In this document: positions 19,184 through 30,188 of the stretch, piece after piece
Layout: every line of letters begins with the position of its first letter
How positions within the stretch are numbered: position 1 is the first letter of the stretch
Made by a program: the position numbers and the translations under genes
The notes under the pieces: model-generated
The model's database searches: none
The model's input: only the letters and a program-made list of their open reading frames with translations
Told to the model about the DNA's origin: nothing
Origin: an uncultured Saccharospirillaceae bacterium
Lineage (GTDB): Bacteria; Pseudomonadota; Gammaproteobacteria; Pseudomonadales; Oceanobacteraceae
Length of the DNA: 64,000 bases
NCBI GenBank assembly: GCA_947499545.1
Contig: CANMOZ010000001.1
Coordinates: 1-64,000 of the forward strand
Reading direction: 5' to 3'

Positions 19184-20251
19184 CTAGATTAACTGATTTA
19201 TGACCGCTTTTGCCATCTCTTCAGTGGAAATCCACTCATCTTGATTCAGATCAGCGGTTCGCAATCCACCATCAATGGTTTTATAGACTGCCTCTTCGAT
19301 GGTCGCGGCGGCTTTTGCTTCACTTAAGGAGTATTTCAACATCATAGCTACGGACAAAATCATGGCCAAAGGGTTAGCCTTTCCTTGACCAGCAATGTCG
19401 GGCGCAGAGCCATGGCAAGGTTCATACATGCCTTGATTCTGAGCGTTTAATGAAGCAGACGGTAGCATGCCGATCGATCCCGTTAACATCGCCGCCTGAT
19501 CGGATAGAATATCGCCAAACATGTTGCCGGTTAAGACAACATCAAACTGCTTAGGATATCGCACTAACTGCATAGCAGCGTTATCGACATACATGTGCGT
19601 CAACTCAACATCAGGATACTCGGCTGACATATTTTGGACCACTTCACGCCACAAACGTGTCACTTCCAACACATTAGCTTTATCAACTGAGCAGAGTTTT
19701 TTGTTGCGCTTTTGAGCCGTTTCAAAGGCGACTTTTGCAATGCGTTTAATCTCTGTTTCGGAGTACACATAGGTGTTATACCCAATGCGTTCTCCATTTT
19801 CTTCGCGAACACCTCGGGGTTGGCCAAAGTAGATACCGCCCGTTAATTCGCGAATGATTAAAAGATCCAGTCCGGCTACCAGCTCAGATTTCAAGCTGGA
19901 GGCTTCCGCCAATGCCGGATGGACCGTTGCGGGGCGAAGGTTGGCAAACAGATCCAAATGCTTGCGCAAAGCTAACAGCCCTTTCTCAGGACGCTGCTCC
20001 ATGGGCAATTGGTCCCATTTAGGCCCACCGACGGCCCCAAGCAAAACCGCATCCGCCGACGCTGCTTTCTTTAAAACAGAATCGGTGATGGGAGTACCCT
20101 GAGCATCGATTGAGGCTCCTCCTACCAATTCATGTTCGAGTTCCAGAGGCAGTTGATACTGTTCAATCACCCGCTGTAATACCTGAAGTGCAGCTGACAT
20201 GACTTCGGGACCAATCCCATCGCCTGCCAAACAGAGAATGCGTTTTGTCAT
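19184..20251 (-). CDS. leuB: 3-isopropylmalate dehydrogenase
   Basis: LeuB oxidatively decarboxylates 3-isopropylmalate in leucine synthesis using NAD. Signatures are [11 protein letters not shown] at the N-terminus, [14 protein letters not shown], the metal-binding aspartates in [13 protein letters not shown], and the NAD-binding [18 protein letters not shown]. The length of 355 residues is normal. TGGAGATGAA precedes the ATG. It follows leuD with a 139-base gap. Confidence 0.97.
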   Translation of the reverse strand: MTKRILCLAGDGIGPEVMSAALQVLQRVIEQYQLPLELEHELVGGASIDAQGTPITDSVLKKAASADAVLLGAVGGPKWDQLPMEQRPEKGLLALRKHLDLFANLRPATVHPALAEASSLKSELVAGLDLLIIRELTGGIYFGQPRGVREENGERIGYNTYVYSETEIKRIAKVAFETAQKRNKKLCSVDKANVLEVTRLWREVVQNMSAEYPDVELTHMYVDNAAMQLVRYPKQFDVVLTGNMFGDILSDQAAMLTGSIGMLPSASLNAQNQGMYEPCHGSAPDIAGQGKANPLAMILSVAMMLKYSLSEAKAAATIEEAVYKTIDGGLRTADLNQDEWISTEEMAKAVINQLI

Positions 20252-20390
20252 TTCATCTCCAACGCGTTATTGCTCTTTTTTAACAGTGCTCATGTGAGAG
20301 TTTCTATAGAACTCTTCTTCAGAGCAGTGCTTCGACTATGAATGATTCGTTTATGTTATCAGCTCATCACTCGTTAACACCCAACCGTCT

Positions 20391-21047
20391 TTACTCAAAC
20401 AGCCAAGGGGTTTCAAGCTTTCGCCGTGCTTCATAGTCCTTAATTTTATCGGCTTGACGCAAGGTCAACCCGATATCATCCAACCCTTCTAATAAGCAAT
20501 ACCGCCTGAATTCATCCACTTCAAAAGAAGCTTCAAAAACAGGAGACTGCTCACCAGGTTTTAAGGCTTGGATAGATTGCTCTTTAAGATCAATCTTTAA
20601 CTGAAGCCCAATCGTCTGATGCGTCAATTGAAACAAATGCTCTACTTGCGTCTCACTTAACGTGATGGGCAACAACCCATTTTTGAACGCGTTATTGAAG
20701 AATATATCTGCAAAACTCGGCGCAATCACGGCTCGAAAGCCAAAATCGACCAATGCCCAAGGGGCATGTTCGCGACTGGAACCACAACCAAAGTTTTTAC
20801 GCGCCAACAAAATAGAGGCTTGATCGTAGGGTGCTTGATTCAAAATGAATTCAGGATTTTTAGGTCTATGAGTGCAATCTTGACCTGGCTGCCCTTCATC
20901 CATATAACGCAGCTCATCAAAAAGGTTGGGGCCGAACCCCGTTCTTTTAATGGACTTCAAAAACTGCTTAGGAATAATCAAATCCGTGTCAACATTGGCT
21001 CGATCCAATGGCGCCACAACACCTTCGTGCAGATTAAATGCTTGCAT
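20391..21047 (-). CDS. leuD: 3-isopropylmalate dehydratase small subunit
   Basis: LeuD forms the isopropylmalate isomerase with LeuC. The signatures are [17 protein letters not shown] near the N-terminus and the substrate-specifying loop [20 protein letters not shown]. It has 218 residues. The ATG at 21047 has GGAG upstream and lies 2 bases after the leuC stop, so the two subunits are probably translated together. Confidence 0.97.
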   Translation of the reverse strand: MQAFNLHEGVVAPLDRANVDTDLIIPKQFLKSIKRTGFGPNLFDELRYMDEGQPGQDCTHRPKNPEFILNQAPYDQASILLARKNFGCGSSREHAPWALVDFGFRAVIAPSFADIFFNNAFKNGLLPITLSETQVEHLFQLTHQTIGLQLKIDLKEQSIQALKPGEQSPVFEASFEVDEFRRYCLLEGLDDIGLTLRQADKIKDYEARRKLETPWLFE

Positions 21048-21049
21048 GA

Positions 21050-22495
21050 TTACTGCTCCTTCCACTGGCGAATATCCACGAAGTGGCCAGCAATGGCTGC
21101 CGCTGCTGCCATCGCCGGGCTGACCAAATGGGTACGCCCACCAAAGCCTTGGCGACCTTCAAAATTTCGATTTGAAGTTGAAGCGCAGTGTTCGCCAGCC
21201 CCCAATTTATCGGCATTCATAGCAAGGCACATTGAGCATCCTGGTTCACGCCATTCAAAGCCAGCGGCTAGGAAAATCTTATCCAGCCCCTCCGCTTCAG
21301 CTTGGCGTTTCACCAATCCTGAGCCAGGTACCACCATCGCTTGTTTCAAGCTTGCTGCAACCTGCCCCTTTTGAGCAATAGCAGCGGCCTCACGTATATC
21401 TTCGATACGAGCATTCGTACAAGAGCCTATAAACACTCGATCAAGCGGGATCTGACCGATTGATTGACCCGGTTGAAGGCCCATATATTCATAAGCCCGC
21501 TCGAAGGCTTTCCGTTCGGTTTCATCTTGAGCTTGGTCCAAGGTCGGAACTTGACCGTCAACCGCAACCACCATTTCAGGAGAATTCCCCCAGGTGACTT
21601 GGGGAGCCAGTTCATTCACATTGATTTCGATTTCTTTATCGAAAACAGCACCTTCATCGGTCACAAGTGTCCGCCAATAGGCTACGGCTTGCTCCCAATG
21701 TTCAGCTTTGGGGCTAAAGGGGCGGTCTTTCAGGTAATCAATGGTCGTTTGATCAACAGCTACCATGCCGGCTCTTGCGCCCGCCTCAATAGCCATATTG
21801 CAAAGGGTCATTCGACCTTCCATTGATAACGACTCTATGACCGGGCCAGCAAACTCCATTGCGTAACCGGTACCGCCAGCGGTTCCAATTTTGCCAATTA
21901 AAGCAAGAATCAAATCCTTTGCGCATACCCCTTTAGAAAGGCGTCCAGAAAACCACACACGAAAGTTTTTCATTTTTTTCTGAATCAAACATTGTGTTGC
22001 TAACACATGTTCCACTTCAGAAGTTCCAATCCCATGAGCTAACGCAGCGAAAGCGCCATGGGTAGAAGTATGACTGTCACCGCACACCACGGTCATGCCC
22101 GGTAACGTTGCCCCTTGTTCGGGACCAACGACATGGACAATGCCTTGCCTAGGATCCTGCATGCCAAATTCGGTAATGTTAAAGGCTTTACAGTTATCAT
22201 TGAGTGTCTTCACCTGGATACGTGAAGTACTGTCGACAATGCCGGCAATGCCTTTTGAGCGCTCCGACAAATCCGTTGGCACGTTATGATCAGGGGTAGC
22301 CAAGTTGGCGTTGATACGCCAGGGCGATCTCTGTGCGAGCCGTAGTCCTTCAAATGCTTGAGGCGATGTCACCTCATGCAACAGCTGACGATCAATATAG
22401 ATAAGAGCAGTACCATCGGGTCGTTGATCAACCAAATGCTGTTCCCACAATTTATCGTACAGCGTTTTATTATCCTGCACCCTTTGTCCCGCCAT
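21050..22495 (-). CDS. leuC: 3-isopropylmalate dehydratase large subunit
   Basis: This aconitase-family enzyme isomerises 2- to 3-isopropylmalate with a [4Fe-4S] cluster. The three cluster cysteines are in GSCTN and CSMC, and the family motifs [20 protein letters not shown] and MTVVCGD are present. ATG 22495 has AGGAG 5 bases upstream; longer starts are rejected. The length of 481 residues is typical. It is the first gene of leuCD(B)-asd, divergent from a LysR gene that is the likely regulator. Confidence 0.97.
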   Translation of the reverse strand: MAGQRVQDNKTLYDKLWEQHLVDQRPDGTALIYIDRQLLHEVTSPQAFEGLRLAQRSPWRINANLATPDHNVPTDLSERSKGIAGIVDSTSRIQVKTLNDNCKAFNITEFGMQDPRQGIVHVVGPEQGATLPGMTVVCGDSHTSTHGAFAALAHGIGTSEVEHVLATQCLIQKKMKNFRVWFSGRLSKGVCAKDLILALIGKIGTAGGTGYAMEFAGPVIESLSMEGRMTLCNMAIEAGARAGMVAVDQTTIDYLKDRPFSPKAEHWEQAVAYWRTLVTDEGAVFDKEIEINVNELAPQVTWGNSPEMVVAVDGQVPTLDQAQDETERKAFERAYEYMGLQPGQSIGQIPLDRVFIGSCTNARIEDIREAAAIAQKGQVAASLKQAMVVPGSGLVKRQAEAEGLDKIFLAAGFEWREPGCSMCLAMNADKLGAGEHCASTSNRNFEGRQGFGGRTHLVSPAMAAAAAIAGHFVDIRQWKEQ

Positions 22496-22585
22496 GAGAT
22501 CTCCTGGCATCCCGATTTTCATAAGCAGCATTCACAGACTACGCCAGCCGTGCTATTCTCACAATTCATATTATTCCTGCAATAC

Positions 22586-22600
22586 ATTCCATTTTGGAAT
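22586..22600. promoter_or_regulatory. Inverted repeat in the leuC/LysR intergenic region
   Basis: ATTCCA-TTT-TGGAAT is a perfect 6-base inverted repeat ending 4 bases before the LysR start codon. LysR proteins usually bind such dyads in the divergent region and repress themselves. The assignment is inference. Confidence 0.4.
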
Positions 22601-22604
22601 TCAA

Positions 22605-23489
22605 ATGATTGAAAACAAAGACCTACGCATATTTGCAGTGGTTGCGGAAACCGGTTCCTTTACACACGCAGCAGATCAATTGCATTTAACTCAATCAGCT
22701 GTTAGCAAACGCTTCTTACACCTAGAACAAGAACTGGGAGTCACTCTCATTCAACGCCAAGAACGCCCCTGGCGACTCACTGCATCTGGTGAACGCCTCC
22801 TCCCCATGGCAAAACACCTGCTTAGCCAGGTAGCAGACATTGAGCAAGCCATATCACAGAGCAGCTTTGAACCTTCAGGTGTTTTAAGCGTGGGCATAAG
22901 CCATCACTTAAGCTTGTATCGACTGCCCAATGAAATAAAAACCTTCCAGAAACGTTACCCAAAAGTACTACTAAATCTTTCTTTTTTAACTTCAGATGAA
23001 GTACACCAGAACGTTCTACAGAAACAAATAGATATAGGGTACGCCACATTAAAACACTCTCAACCGAGCAGACTAACCTACCATCCCATATGGAATGATG
23101 AACTTATTTTTGTTGCAAACACACAGGATAAGCAACTCCAGCAGCGCATTGATTTTCAACAACTGTGCGACCGACCCGCTGTATTACCACAAACCTCAAG
23201 TCTCTACTTTCAAATGGTGAATCAGTTGTTTCTTGATGCCGGTTACAGCATTACAAAACTTTTTCCCGCGAATTATTTAGAAACCGTTAGGAGCATGGTA
23301 AGTGTTGGACTTGGCTGGAGCGTTTTACCCAAAGCAATGCTGGATAAACGTTTAATCGAACTTGATATGAATATTCAGCACAACCTAACACGCACACTGG
23401 GTGCACTGCACCGCGAAGGGACTGCTTTATCACCTGCAGCGAAGGCTTTTCTAGCGCTTTCTCAAAAAACTTCAAATGTAAATATTTAA
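22605..23489 (+). CDS. LysR family transcriptional regulator
   Basis: A 294-residue LysR-type regulator. The N-terminal winged helix-turn-helix reads DLRIFAVVAETGSFTHAADQ then LTQSAVSKRFLHLEQELGV, residues 5-45, and a substrate-binding domain follows (about 90-290). It starts at ATG 22605; the frame extends upstream to 22494, but that part would overlap the leuC start. Divergent from leuC with a 109-base gap, so it probably senses a leucine-pathway metabolite and controls leuCDB (inference from position). Confidence 0.9.
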   Translation: MIENKDLRIFAVVAETGSFTHAADQLHLTQSAVSKRFLHLEQELGVTLIQRQERPWRLTASGERLLPMAKHLLSQVADIEQAISQSSFEPSGVLSVGISHHLSLYRLPNEIKTFQKRYPKVLLNLSFLTSDEVHQNVLQKQIDIGYATLKHSQPSRLTYHPIWNDELIFVANTQDKQLQQRIDFQQLCDRPAVLPQTSSLYFQMVNQLFLDAGYSITKLFPANYLETVRSMVSVGLGWSVLPKAMLDKRLIELDMNIQHNLTRTLGALHREGTALSPAAKAFLALSQKTSNVNI

Positions 23490-23762
23490 TCGCAATATCA
23501 AACGCCACCTGTAACAACTCGATACGTTTTACTATCATGGATTACTTTTTCCACACGACAAAGCCAATCTTATTTATATTAATCAGAATACTCACCAATA
23601 CTGGCGTTTACAGAGCTGCACTGAGCTCAAAATAAAACCAACAAAAGAGCATTTAATTCATCATATAGGAACTGACGGATGAACTAGCCTCTAATCGTGC
23701 TTTGAAAAAAGCATCAACTTTCATAAAACTTACTCAAACACGATTAGAAAAGGAGTTATTAA

Positions 23763-24188
23763 ATGAAAATTACCAGTCTCTTTGAAGCAGCTATTTTTTC
23801 AAGTGCTCTTATTGTTTCTCCTATACTGCTATCAGCAGAAACCATCAATCAACAAAAAACGTATGATTTTCTAGACGATGAGAACTACACATTAGACGCC
23901 ATTAAAGAAAGGGCTATTTTCGCTGAGCATTCCAGCCTGGTTTCATTGCCTGCCGTTGTCTATGATGCCGCTCTCTATCAAAATCGAAATGAAGGCGGAT
24001 TAGAAATTGTCGATAAAATGGTAGGGACTCTTGAAAGTATCAGTGTTTCCGTTAGTTTAGAGGGTCGTTGGTTATGTGTTGCCACCTTGTCACCTGCAGA
24101 AACCGCATCCTATAATGGCAAATACGAATACACCGGAGGTTGGCGAGAAACGGTTGATGGATTCGTTGCATGCTTCTTCTATCAATAA
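23763..24188 (+). CDS. Hypothetical small exported protein
   Basis: A 141-residue protein with a clear signal peptide (hydrophobic residues about 8-22, cleavage probably after LLSAET) and AAGGAG before the ATG. The mature part has two cysteines (RWLCVA and VACFFYQ) that could pair. I do not recognise the family. It lies upstream of the two-component pair on the same strand, but the 157-base gap gives no firm link. Confidence 0.65.
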   Translation: MKITSLFEAAIFSSALIVSPILLSAETINQQKTYDFLDDENYTLDAIKERAIFAEHSSLVSLPAVVYDAALYQNRNEGGLEIVDKMVGTLESISVSVSLEGRWLCVATLSPAETASYNGKYEYTGGWRETVDGFVACFFYQ

Positions 24189-24345
24189 CCTATCAGTAAA
24201 AATGAGTACAAAACCAGTGATGACTGTTTATTGTCATCGCTGGTAAGATTTCCTACGCACTCACCTCACCAATATTTGGCACATTCATTGCCGATAATAC
24301 CCAATTACAAACCATTTGAATCGAACATCACCAGCTCCAGCGAAT

Positions 24346-25026
24346 ATGCTCAACATATTATTGGTCGAAGACGACAGGGATCTCGCAAACACCTTAATTG
24401 AATACTTAACTTTGGACGGTATTGACTGCGACTACGCTTGCGATGGCGTAATGGGGCTTGAGCTTGCAAAATCACAACCCTATGAGGTACTCGTTCTGGA
24501 TATTAATCTTCCAAGAATGAATGGCCTAGATCTCTGCAAAACATTAAGACAAATAGGCCATGATACCCCAATCTTAATGTTGACCGCTCGAGATCAAATT
24601 GATGACAAATTAACAGGGTTTGCAGTAGGAGCAGATGATTATTTGGTTAAACCCTTTGAAATGTTAGAGTTGGTGGCACGCATTCAAGTCTTGTCTAAAC
24701 GTAAAAGCAAACTCACTAACGTACTTACTTGTGTTGACCTCGAAATGGACTTATCAACGAAAACCCTTAAACGTCAAGGTCAATTAATTGAATTATCACC
24801 TACAGCCTGGACATTACTAGAAATCTTAATGAAAGCTTCACCAGCACCGGTTTCACGCCATGATTTAGAATACGCCGTCTGGGGAGAATCTATTCCTAAT
24901 AGCAATAGTTTAAAGGTTCACATACATAACCTGCGTAAAGCCATTGATGGGCCTTTCAACGATGCACTTCTACACACAGTAGCTCGCCATGGATTTGCCA
25001 TCAAACCGGCTGAGAAAGATTCATGA
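24346..25026 (+). CDS. OmpR-family response regulator
   Basis: A 226-residue response regulator. The receiver domain is at 1-115, with acidic pocket EDD and phospho-acceptor in VLVLDINLPRMNG; an OmpR-type winged-helix DNA-binding domain follows (about 125-220: SPTAWTLLEIL, NSLKVHIHNLRKAI, VARHGFAI). ATG 24346 fits the domain start, though the frame can begin at TTG 24316; neither has a strong ribosome binding site. Its stop overlaps the kinase start (ATGA), so the pair is co-expressed. The signal is unknown. Confidence 0.92.
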   Translation: MLNILLVEDDRDLANTLIEYLTLDGIDCDYACDGVMGLELAKSQPYEVLVLDINLPRMNGLDLCKTLRQIGHDTPILMLTARDQIDDKLTGFAVGADDYLVKPFEMLELVARIQVLSKRKSKLTNVLTCVDLEMDLSTKTLKRQGQLIELSPTAWTLLEILMKASPAPVSRHDLEYAVWGESIPNSNSLKVHIHNLRKAIDGPFNDALLHTVARHGFAIKPAEKDS

Positions 25027-26279
25027 AATGGAAACTCGGGATCAAGGGGTTAATCATTTCTGTATTTATTGCCCAGGGGCTTATTCTTATTATTGGCTAT
25101 ACGCTTTTAACAGGGCATTACTTTGTGCTTGGCATGGACAATATGATGCTAACCCATATGCATCGAATTGCTTCACATTTTGGTAAGATACCTAAAAACC
25201 AATTAAACCTGCCTCAACAGCACTTCGAATACACTATCACCAATCACTGGGAAGATTTACCGCTTGATATCCAGGAACGTTTTAATCCTAATGACATTCG
25301 CCCAAACACGCTCTATAAATCTCCTGAACCAGAAGACAACATCCGCTATCTTTACATAGCAAATGATACAGAGCCCAGTTTATTCATAGCTTACAGCAAC
25401 CCAAACATAGGGCAAAAACTCAATGTTCAGGGGATTCAACAAAACTTCCAAATGCTGATCTACGTCTTTGTATTTAGCGCTCTACTATTAGGCATGATAT
25501 TACTTATATTCAACTCGCGCATATCCAAAAACATTCATCATCTTGGGATGTGGGCAAACAATCTTTCACCAACCACTCTAAACAATGCCATTCCAAACTT
25601 TTACTACGCTGAATTGAACACCTTTGCAAAACTTATACAAAATTCAATGCATTCAGTAAATGACAGCATTGAACGTGAACGACAATTACTTCGGTATATG
25701 AGTCACGAATTACGAACACCCATCACAACCATTCGCAGCTGTGTAAGCTTGATTAGCCGCCTAAAAAACCAAGATAAATCTGACAACCTTTTTCCTATTG
25801 TCGATAGAATTGACCATGCTAGTCTTACAATGAAGCATATTACAGAAACATTGCTTTGGCTGCATCACAAGGATATAGACCAACTTCCAACACAAGCATG
25901 TCAGTTGAATGAACTTGTAGATCATATTGTAGAGGAGTTGGATTACTTGATCGACCATACTCGATTAAAGGTTATGATCTCAACCAAACCCACATCAATT
26001 AAATTACCCATAGCAGCAGCTCATATTGTCATTGGTAATTTTATCCGAAACGCTATCCAGCATACTTGGTCCGGTGAAGTCAGGATCACGCAACAAGACG
26101 CAATTGTAGAAATCATTAATCATCGATCAACAGATCATATTCAAGATGAACTAGGGTTTGGTTTAGGACTGGAACTAACCGAAAAACTCTGCTCGCGTTT
26201 GCAGTGGCAATACGATAGCGTTGTTTTAGATAAAGGGAGATGCGTTACTTTATCCTTCCCACATTCTAGCCAATATTAG
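25023..26279 (+). CDS. Membrane sensor histidine kinase
   Basis: A 418-residue kinase with two membrane segments (about 8-30 and 143-165) flanking a periplasmic sensor region of about 110 residues. The H box is RYMSHELRTPITTIR (near residue 226), the N box NFIRNAIQHTW and the G box GFGLGLEL. There is no canonical HAMP signature. It is translationally coupled to the upstream response regulator. The sensor region is not recognisable, so the stimulus is unknown. Confidence 0.92.
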   Translation: MKWKLGIKGLIISVFIAQGLILIIGYTLLTGHYFVLGMDNMMLTHMHRIASHFGKIPKNQLNLPQQHFEYTITNHWEDLPLDIQERFNPNDIRPNTLYKSPEPEDNIRYLYIANDTEPSLFIAYSNPNIGQKLNVQGIQQNFQMLIYVFVFSALLLGMILLIFNSRISKNIHHLGMWANNLSPTTLNNAIPNFYYAELNTFAKLIQNSMHSVNDSIERERQLLRYMSHELRTPITTIRSCVSLISRLKNQDKSDNLFPIVDRIDHASLTMKHITETLLWLHHKDIDQLPTQACQLNELVDHIVEELDYLIDHTRLKVMISTKPTSIKLPIAAAHIVIGNFIRNAIQHTWSGEVRITQQDAIVEIINHRSTDHIQDELGFGLGLELTEKLCSRLQWQYDSVVLDKGRCVTLSFPHSSQY

Positions 26280-26412
26280 CACCTCGAAACGTTAAAAATT
26301 AAAACTAACGATTCAAGTAGCTGGTAACAATCATTTTATATTCAATAGGTTTTTAGATTTCTCCATCCTTGGAGTATTGGCATCCTAATAAAAATAATAA
26401 TACTGTTTTGAC

Positions 26413-27219
26413 TTATAAATATTGACCAAACAACGACTGCAATGCCACCCCAGGATCAGGCTCACGCATAAAAGCTTCACCTACAAGAAATCGATAAATG
26501 CCCCGCTCAATCATATGATTAACATCTTCGAGTGTGCGAATCCCGCTCTCGGTCACCAGCTCGACACCGGTGCCTTTGGTTAAAGACATTAATTCGATCG
26601 TTGTGTTTAAGTCCACTTCAAATGAGTGCAAATTGCGATTGTTAACACCAATAAACTGAGCGCCTAACGTCAATGCACGCTCCATTTCTTGATGGTCATG
26701 CACTTCAACCAATGCATCCATCTGCCACTCTTGCGCTAAAGAATGCAATTCTTGCATCTGGCTATCAGACAAACAGGCAGCAATCAGCAAAATACAATCG
26801 GCTCCCATCGCACGTGCTTCCACAATCTGGTAAGGGTCAACCATAAAGTCTTTTCTGAGCACGGGCAAAGCACAAGCTGCCCTGGCTGCTTTTAAATAAT
26901 CCTCATGCCCTTGAAAATAATCCTGATCGGTCAGCACTGATAAACAGCTAGCGCCATTGCGTTCGTAACTCACTGCAATTGCAGCAGGATCAAAATCTTC
27001 ACGAATCACACCTTTGCTAGGAGAAGCCTTTTTTATTTCGGCAATAATGGCTGCTTTTTGGTGTTGAGCTTGTTGATCCAAACGTTTCACAAATGGGCGT
27101 ACAGCGGGCGCTTCCTTGGCTTGTGATTCAAGATCTATAAAACTCAACACTGATTGAGCCTTTTTTATTTCTTGCCACTTCCGATCAACAATTTGTTCTA
27201 AGATGGTAGGTTTTGACAT
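26413..27219 (-). CDS. trpC: Indole-3-glycerol phosphate synthase
   Basis: TrpC closes the indole ring from CdRP. Catalytic lysines are in AEIKKASPSKG and LRKDFMVDPYQI, and the later motifs LVEVHD, GVNNRNLHSFEVDL and TESGIR complete the barrel signature. The length of 268 residues is monofunctional; trpF is a separate gene at 12940. The ATG shares a base with the trpD stop (TAATG). No clear terminator follows within the 133-base gap. Confidence 0.97.
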   Translation of the reverse strand: MSKPTILEQIVDRKWQEIKKAQSVLSFIDLESQAKEAPAVRPFVKRLDQQAQHQKAAIIAEIKKASPSKGVIREDFDPAAIAVSYERNGASCLSVLTDQDYFQGHEDYLKAARAACALPVLRKDFMVDPYQIVEARAMGADCILLIAACLSDSQMQELHSLAQEWQMDALVEVHDHQEMERALTLGAQFIGVNNRNLHSFEVDLNTTIELMSLTKGTGVELVTESGIRTLEDVNHMIERGIYRFLVGEAFMREPDPGVALQSLFGQYL

Positions 27220-28262
27220 TAAAAAGGCTCCCCGGCCGCCTGCTGAGAAAATTCGGCTAAGGCTACAGCTTTTTCTAAAGCAGCGCCCGATTCAATTAAA
27301 GCCAGGGCTTTAGTGACACCCTCTCTTAAATCCCCCGCCAGACCCGCCACATATATTGCAGCACCCGCATTAAAGGCGACGACATCTCTTGCTTTAACAG
27401 CAGAAGGATTTGTACTCATTTCGAAGGCTTCTCGGATCAACTGCCAGCTTTCAGCAGCGCTCTTAACGGATAAACCATCCAACGTCTGCGTGATTAAACC
27501 AACATCCTCTGGCGTCATTTTGAATTCTTCAATCTGACCATCTTTTAATTCACAAACTTGAGTGGGAGCCGCCAAACTGAATTCATCCAGCCCGTCTTGT
27601 GCATGAACGACCATGACATGCTCAGACCCCAGTGCATTCAATACTTCAGCCATCAGTCGGCAGAGTCTAGGTTCAAATACTCCGATCACCTGGCGCTTAA
27701 CAAAAGCGGGGTTTACCAATGGCCCAACCATATTAAATAAGGTTCTCACCCCTAACTCTTTTCTAGGGCCTGCTGCGTGTTTTAATGCGCTGTGATGAGC
27801 AGGAGCAAACATAAAACCCAATCCAATTTTTTGGATGCCTTCAGCGATTAATCTTGGCGGTAGATTCAGAGAAACGCCTGCTGCTTCTAACACATCCGCA
27901 CTGCCCGTACTTGAAGACACGCTGCGGTTACCATGTTTGGCAACCTTTGCACCAGAGGCTGCAATGACAAATGCCGAGGCCGTTGAAACGTTAAATAAGT
28001 TAGCACAGTCTCCACCCGTTCCGCAGCAGTCAATTAACGGCTCAGCTTCCACTTGCACAGGTGTCAACATGGAGCGCATAACACGCACCGTACCGATCAC
28101 TTCATCAGTGGATTCGCCTTTCATACGAAGGCCTACAAGCAATGCACCTATTTGGGTGGGAGTCGCTTCCCCTCGCATGACTTGAGCCATGACCGAGGCG
28201 GTTTGTTCAGCAGTGAGGGAGGTATTGGATATGATCAGTTTTATCGCGTCTTGAATATGCAT
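27219..28262 (-). CDS. trpD: Anthranilate phosphoribosyltransferase
   Basis: TrpD transfers phosphoribose from PRPP to anthranilate. The glycine-rich PRPP loop is CCGTGGD near residue 81, followed by NVSTASAFV, AKHGNRSVSSSTGSADVLEA and FAPAHHSALKHA. It has 347 residues, the usual length. It lies 9 bases after trpG and overlaps trpC by one base, forming a trpGDC operon. Confidence 0.97.
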   Translation of the reverse strand: MHIQDAIKLIISNTSLTAEQTASVMAQVMRGEATPTQIGALLVGLRMKGESTDEVIGTVRVMRSMLTPVQVEAEPLIDCCGTGGDCANLFNVSTASAFVIAASGAKVAKHGNRSVSSSTGSADVLEAAGVSLNLPPRLIAEGIQKIGLGFMFAPAHHSALKHAAGPRKELGVRTLFNMVGPLVNPAFVKRQVIGVFEPRLCRLMAEVLNALGSEHVMVVHAQDGLDEFSLAAPTQVCELKDGQIEEFKMTPEDVGLITQTLDGLSVKSAAESWQLIREAFEMSTNPSAVKARDVVAFNAGAAIYVAGLAGDLREGVTKALALIESGAALEKAVALAEFSQQAAGEPF

Positions 28263-28271
28263 GCCAGGCCC

Positions 28272-28865
28272 TTATCGAATTCCAGATTTCATGTCTAAAA
28301 AGTTTTTTAACAGGGCGTGACCTTGCTCTGTCATGATCGACTCTGGGTGAAATTGCACCCCTTCCACGTTGTACTCTTTATGCCGAAGCCCCATGATGGC
28401 CTCTTGCTTCCCTTCAGCATCTTGAGTCCAAGCGGTGATTTCCAAGCTACTCGGTAGGCTTTCAGCTTCCACAACCAAAGAGTGATAGCGTGTCACTCGC
28501 AGAGGGTTATTCAAACCTGCAAATACACCTGTATTCGTATGAAAGACGGGAGAAGTTTTACCGTGCATGACATGTTCCGCCCGAACAACCTTTCCGCCAA
28601 ACACCTGGCCAAGACTTTGGTGCCCCAAACACACACCCAAAATTGGCTTTTCACCCGCAAAGGTGTTGATCACCTCAAGTGAAATTCCAGCTTCATTAGG
28701 CGTACAGGGGCCGGGCGAAACGACGATGTGATCTGGATTCAGTTGCCATATTTGATCAATCGACCATTCATCGTTACGAATGACTTTAACCTCTGCACCG
28801 AGTTCTTGAAGATAGTGCACGATGTTATACGTAAAAGAATCGTAGTTATCGATCATTAATAGCAT
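28272..28865 (-). CDS. trpG: Anthranilate synthase component II (glutamine amidotransferase)
   Basis: TrpG releases ammonia from glutamine for anthranilate synthase. It is a class I amidotransferase: nucleophile C79 in LGVCLGHQ, and the His/Glu pair in VQFHPESI. The length of 197 residues is normal. It could also serve para-aminobenzoate synthase, but the trpDC operon points to tryptophan. trpE, its partner, is not in this window or directly upstream. Confidence 0.95.
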   Translation of the reverse strand: MLLMIDNYDSFTYNIVHYLQELGAEVKVIRNDEWSIDQIWQLNPDHIVVSPGPCTPNEAGISLEVINTFAGEKPILGVCLGHQSLGQVFGGKVVRAEHVMHGKTSPVFHTNTGVFAGLNNPLRVTRYHSLVVEAESLPSSLEITAWTQDAEGKQEAIMGLRHKEYNVEGVQFHPESIMTEQGHALLKNFLDMKSGIR

Positions 28866-29162
28866 AAGGTGAAACCTTTAGAAGACCTCTAAAATAGTGA
28901 GCACTTCGATCATGGCTGCTGCTTTGCAGCGCTTGCCTGTCGCATGGTGATCCACGAATTTAAGATACTAACGCGATGCACCACAATACGCTAGGCGAAT
29001 TCAGCAACAAACAGAGTTCTCCAAGTCTGACTCGCTAAGCCTATGGGCAGTATCAACCCTACTGTTCAAGATCCCTCTTGATTTAGACTGCTGCTTTAGA
29101 TTTTCATGTTTCCATTCAAGCGGTTACCCACCGCAGACCACTGGCTATCCGAAGGAGTGAAT

Positions 29163-30188
29163 ATGCCACGTCCAAGCTTTTATCTAGCATCTGTCACAAG
29201 GATTCTGCTTACACTCATATGCTTTGGCTTCTGTTTAAGTCAAGTGCATGCAGCACCCTCTGGAAAACTGATTGGCATCATCAGCGTTGACTGGGAAGGG
29301 CGTGTACTGGAGCAAGACGATCTCAAGGCTATGCGTTCATTTAGACAAGATTACCCAAGTATTGGGCTTCTACAATTTCTCAATGCTGCCTATTACACAA
29401 AACCCAACGCCAATGCTGACCACATAACCCAAAGCATTCGTTCGGTTTTAAGTCCTCTCGATGAGGAAGGTCTTCACATTCACAGTTGGCGCTCTCTGCT
29501 TGAAACGGCTGGCGTCCCTTTTAGACGTTCACCCAATTGGTCTTATCCAGGCGAAATATCGATGAACAGTTGTTACCTGTTAGACTGCGGGCACAATGTT
29601 CCCATCAGCGCTTATACCGAAACCGAATTGCGTCGTATGATTCGCACCAGTCAAATGATTTTGTCCCATCATGGGTTTGGCCCTGCTCAAAGTTTCAGAG
29701 CCGGCGGGTGGATGGCTAAACCTCATGTCATCAGTGCGCTCGCGAAAGAAGGCTTCCAATTCGATTCATCCGCCACCGACCCAAATTTACTGAAAGGACG
29801 ACGCTGGTCTGATCGTCTGTATCGCTGGCTTGATGAATTATGGGCGGACATTTCAACAACCTCTCAACCCTTTTTAATTGGTCAGCGTCATGCCTCCTTA
29901 ATAGAACTGCCTGACAACGGCATTTTGGCAGATTACATTACAGCTGAAGAGATGTTCGCTGTATTCAAAGAAAATGTTGCCTTATGGGAAAAGGATAAAT
30001 CCAAAACCCTTTATGTATCCATTGGATTTCATCAAGAAACCGCTGCGCAGTACCTACATGAAATTCGCGGGGCTATTGATTTAATTGAAGCATACTCTCA
30101 AGAAAATCAATTACCTTTTGAGTGGGCAAGCTATCCTTTAAAATCCTCTTCATTTGAAGCATTTAGAGCGCGCAATCATGCCGATTAA
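29163..30188 (+). CDS. Exported polysaccharide deacetylase-like protein
   Basis: A 341-residue protein with a signal peptide (hydrophobic residues about 10-27, cleavage near VHAA). ATG 29163 follows GAAGGAG; an earlier ATG at 29106 is unlikely. Motifs [20 protein letters not shown] and FDSSA are consistent with the NodB/CE4 barrel in order (first Asp, paired His, Arg, last Asp), so a metal-dependent carbohydrate deacetylase is likely, though the His pair is spaced unusually. The substrate is unknown. Its last 11 bases overlap apt. Confidence 0.7.
   Translation: MPRPSFYLASVTRILLTLICFGFCLSQVHAAPSGKLIGIISVDWEGRVLEQDDLKAMRSFRQDYPSIGLLQFLNAAYYTKPNANADHITQSIRSVLSPLDEEGLHIHSWRSLLETAGVPFRRSPNWSYPGEISMNSCYLLDCGHNVPISAYTETELRRMIRTSQMILSHHGFGPAQSFRAGGWMAKPHVISALAKEGFQFDSSATDPNLLKGRRWSDRLYRWLDELWADISTTSQPFLIGQRHASLIELPDNGILADYITAEEMFAVFKENVALWEKDKSKTLYVSIGFHQETAAQYLHEIRGAIDLIEAYSQENQLPFEWASYPLKSSSFEAFRARNHAD

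Noticed and set aside
20766-21374. 202-residue plus-strand ORF across leuD/leuC
   Set aside because: It is antisense to two well-supported enzymes and has no recognisable domain or ribosome binding site.
28866-29162. Trp leader peptide/attenuator upstream of trpG
   Set aside because: No short ORF with tandem Trp codons and no terminator/antiterminator pair could be seen on the minus strand.
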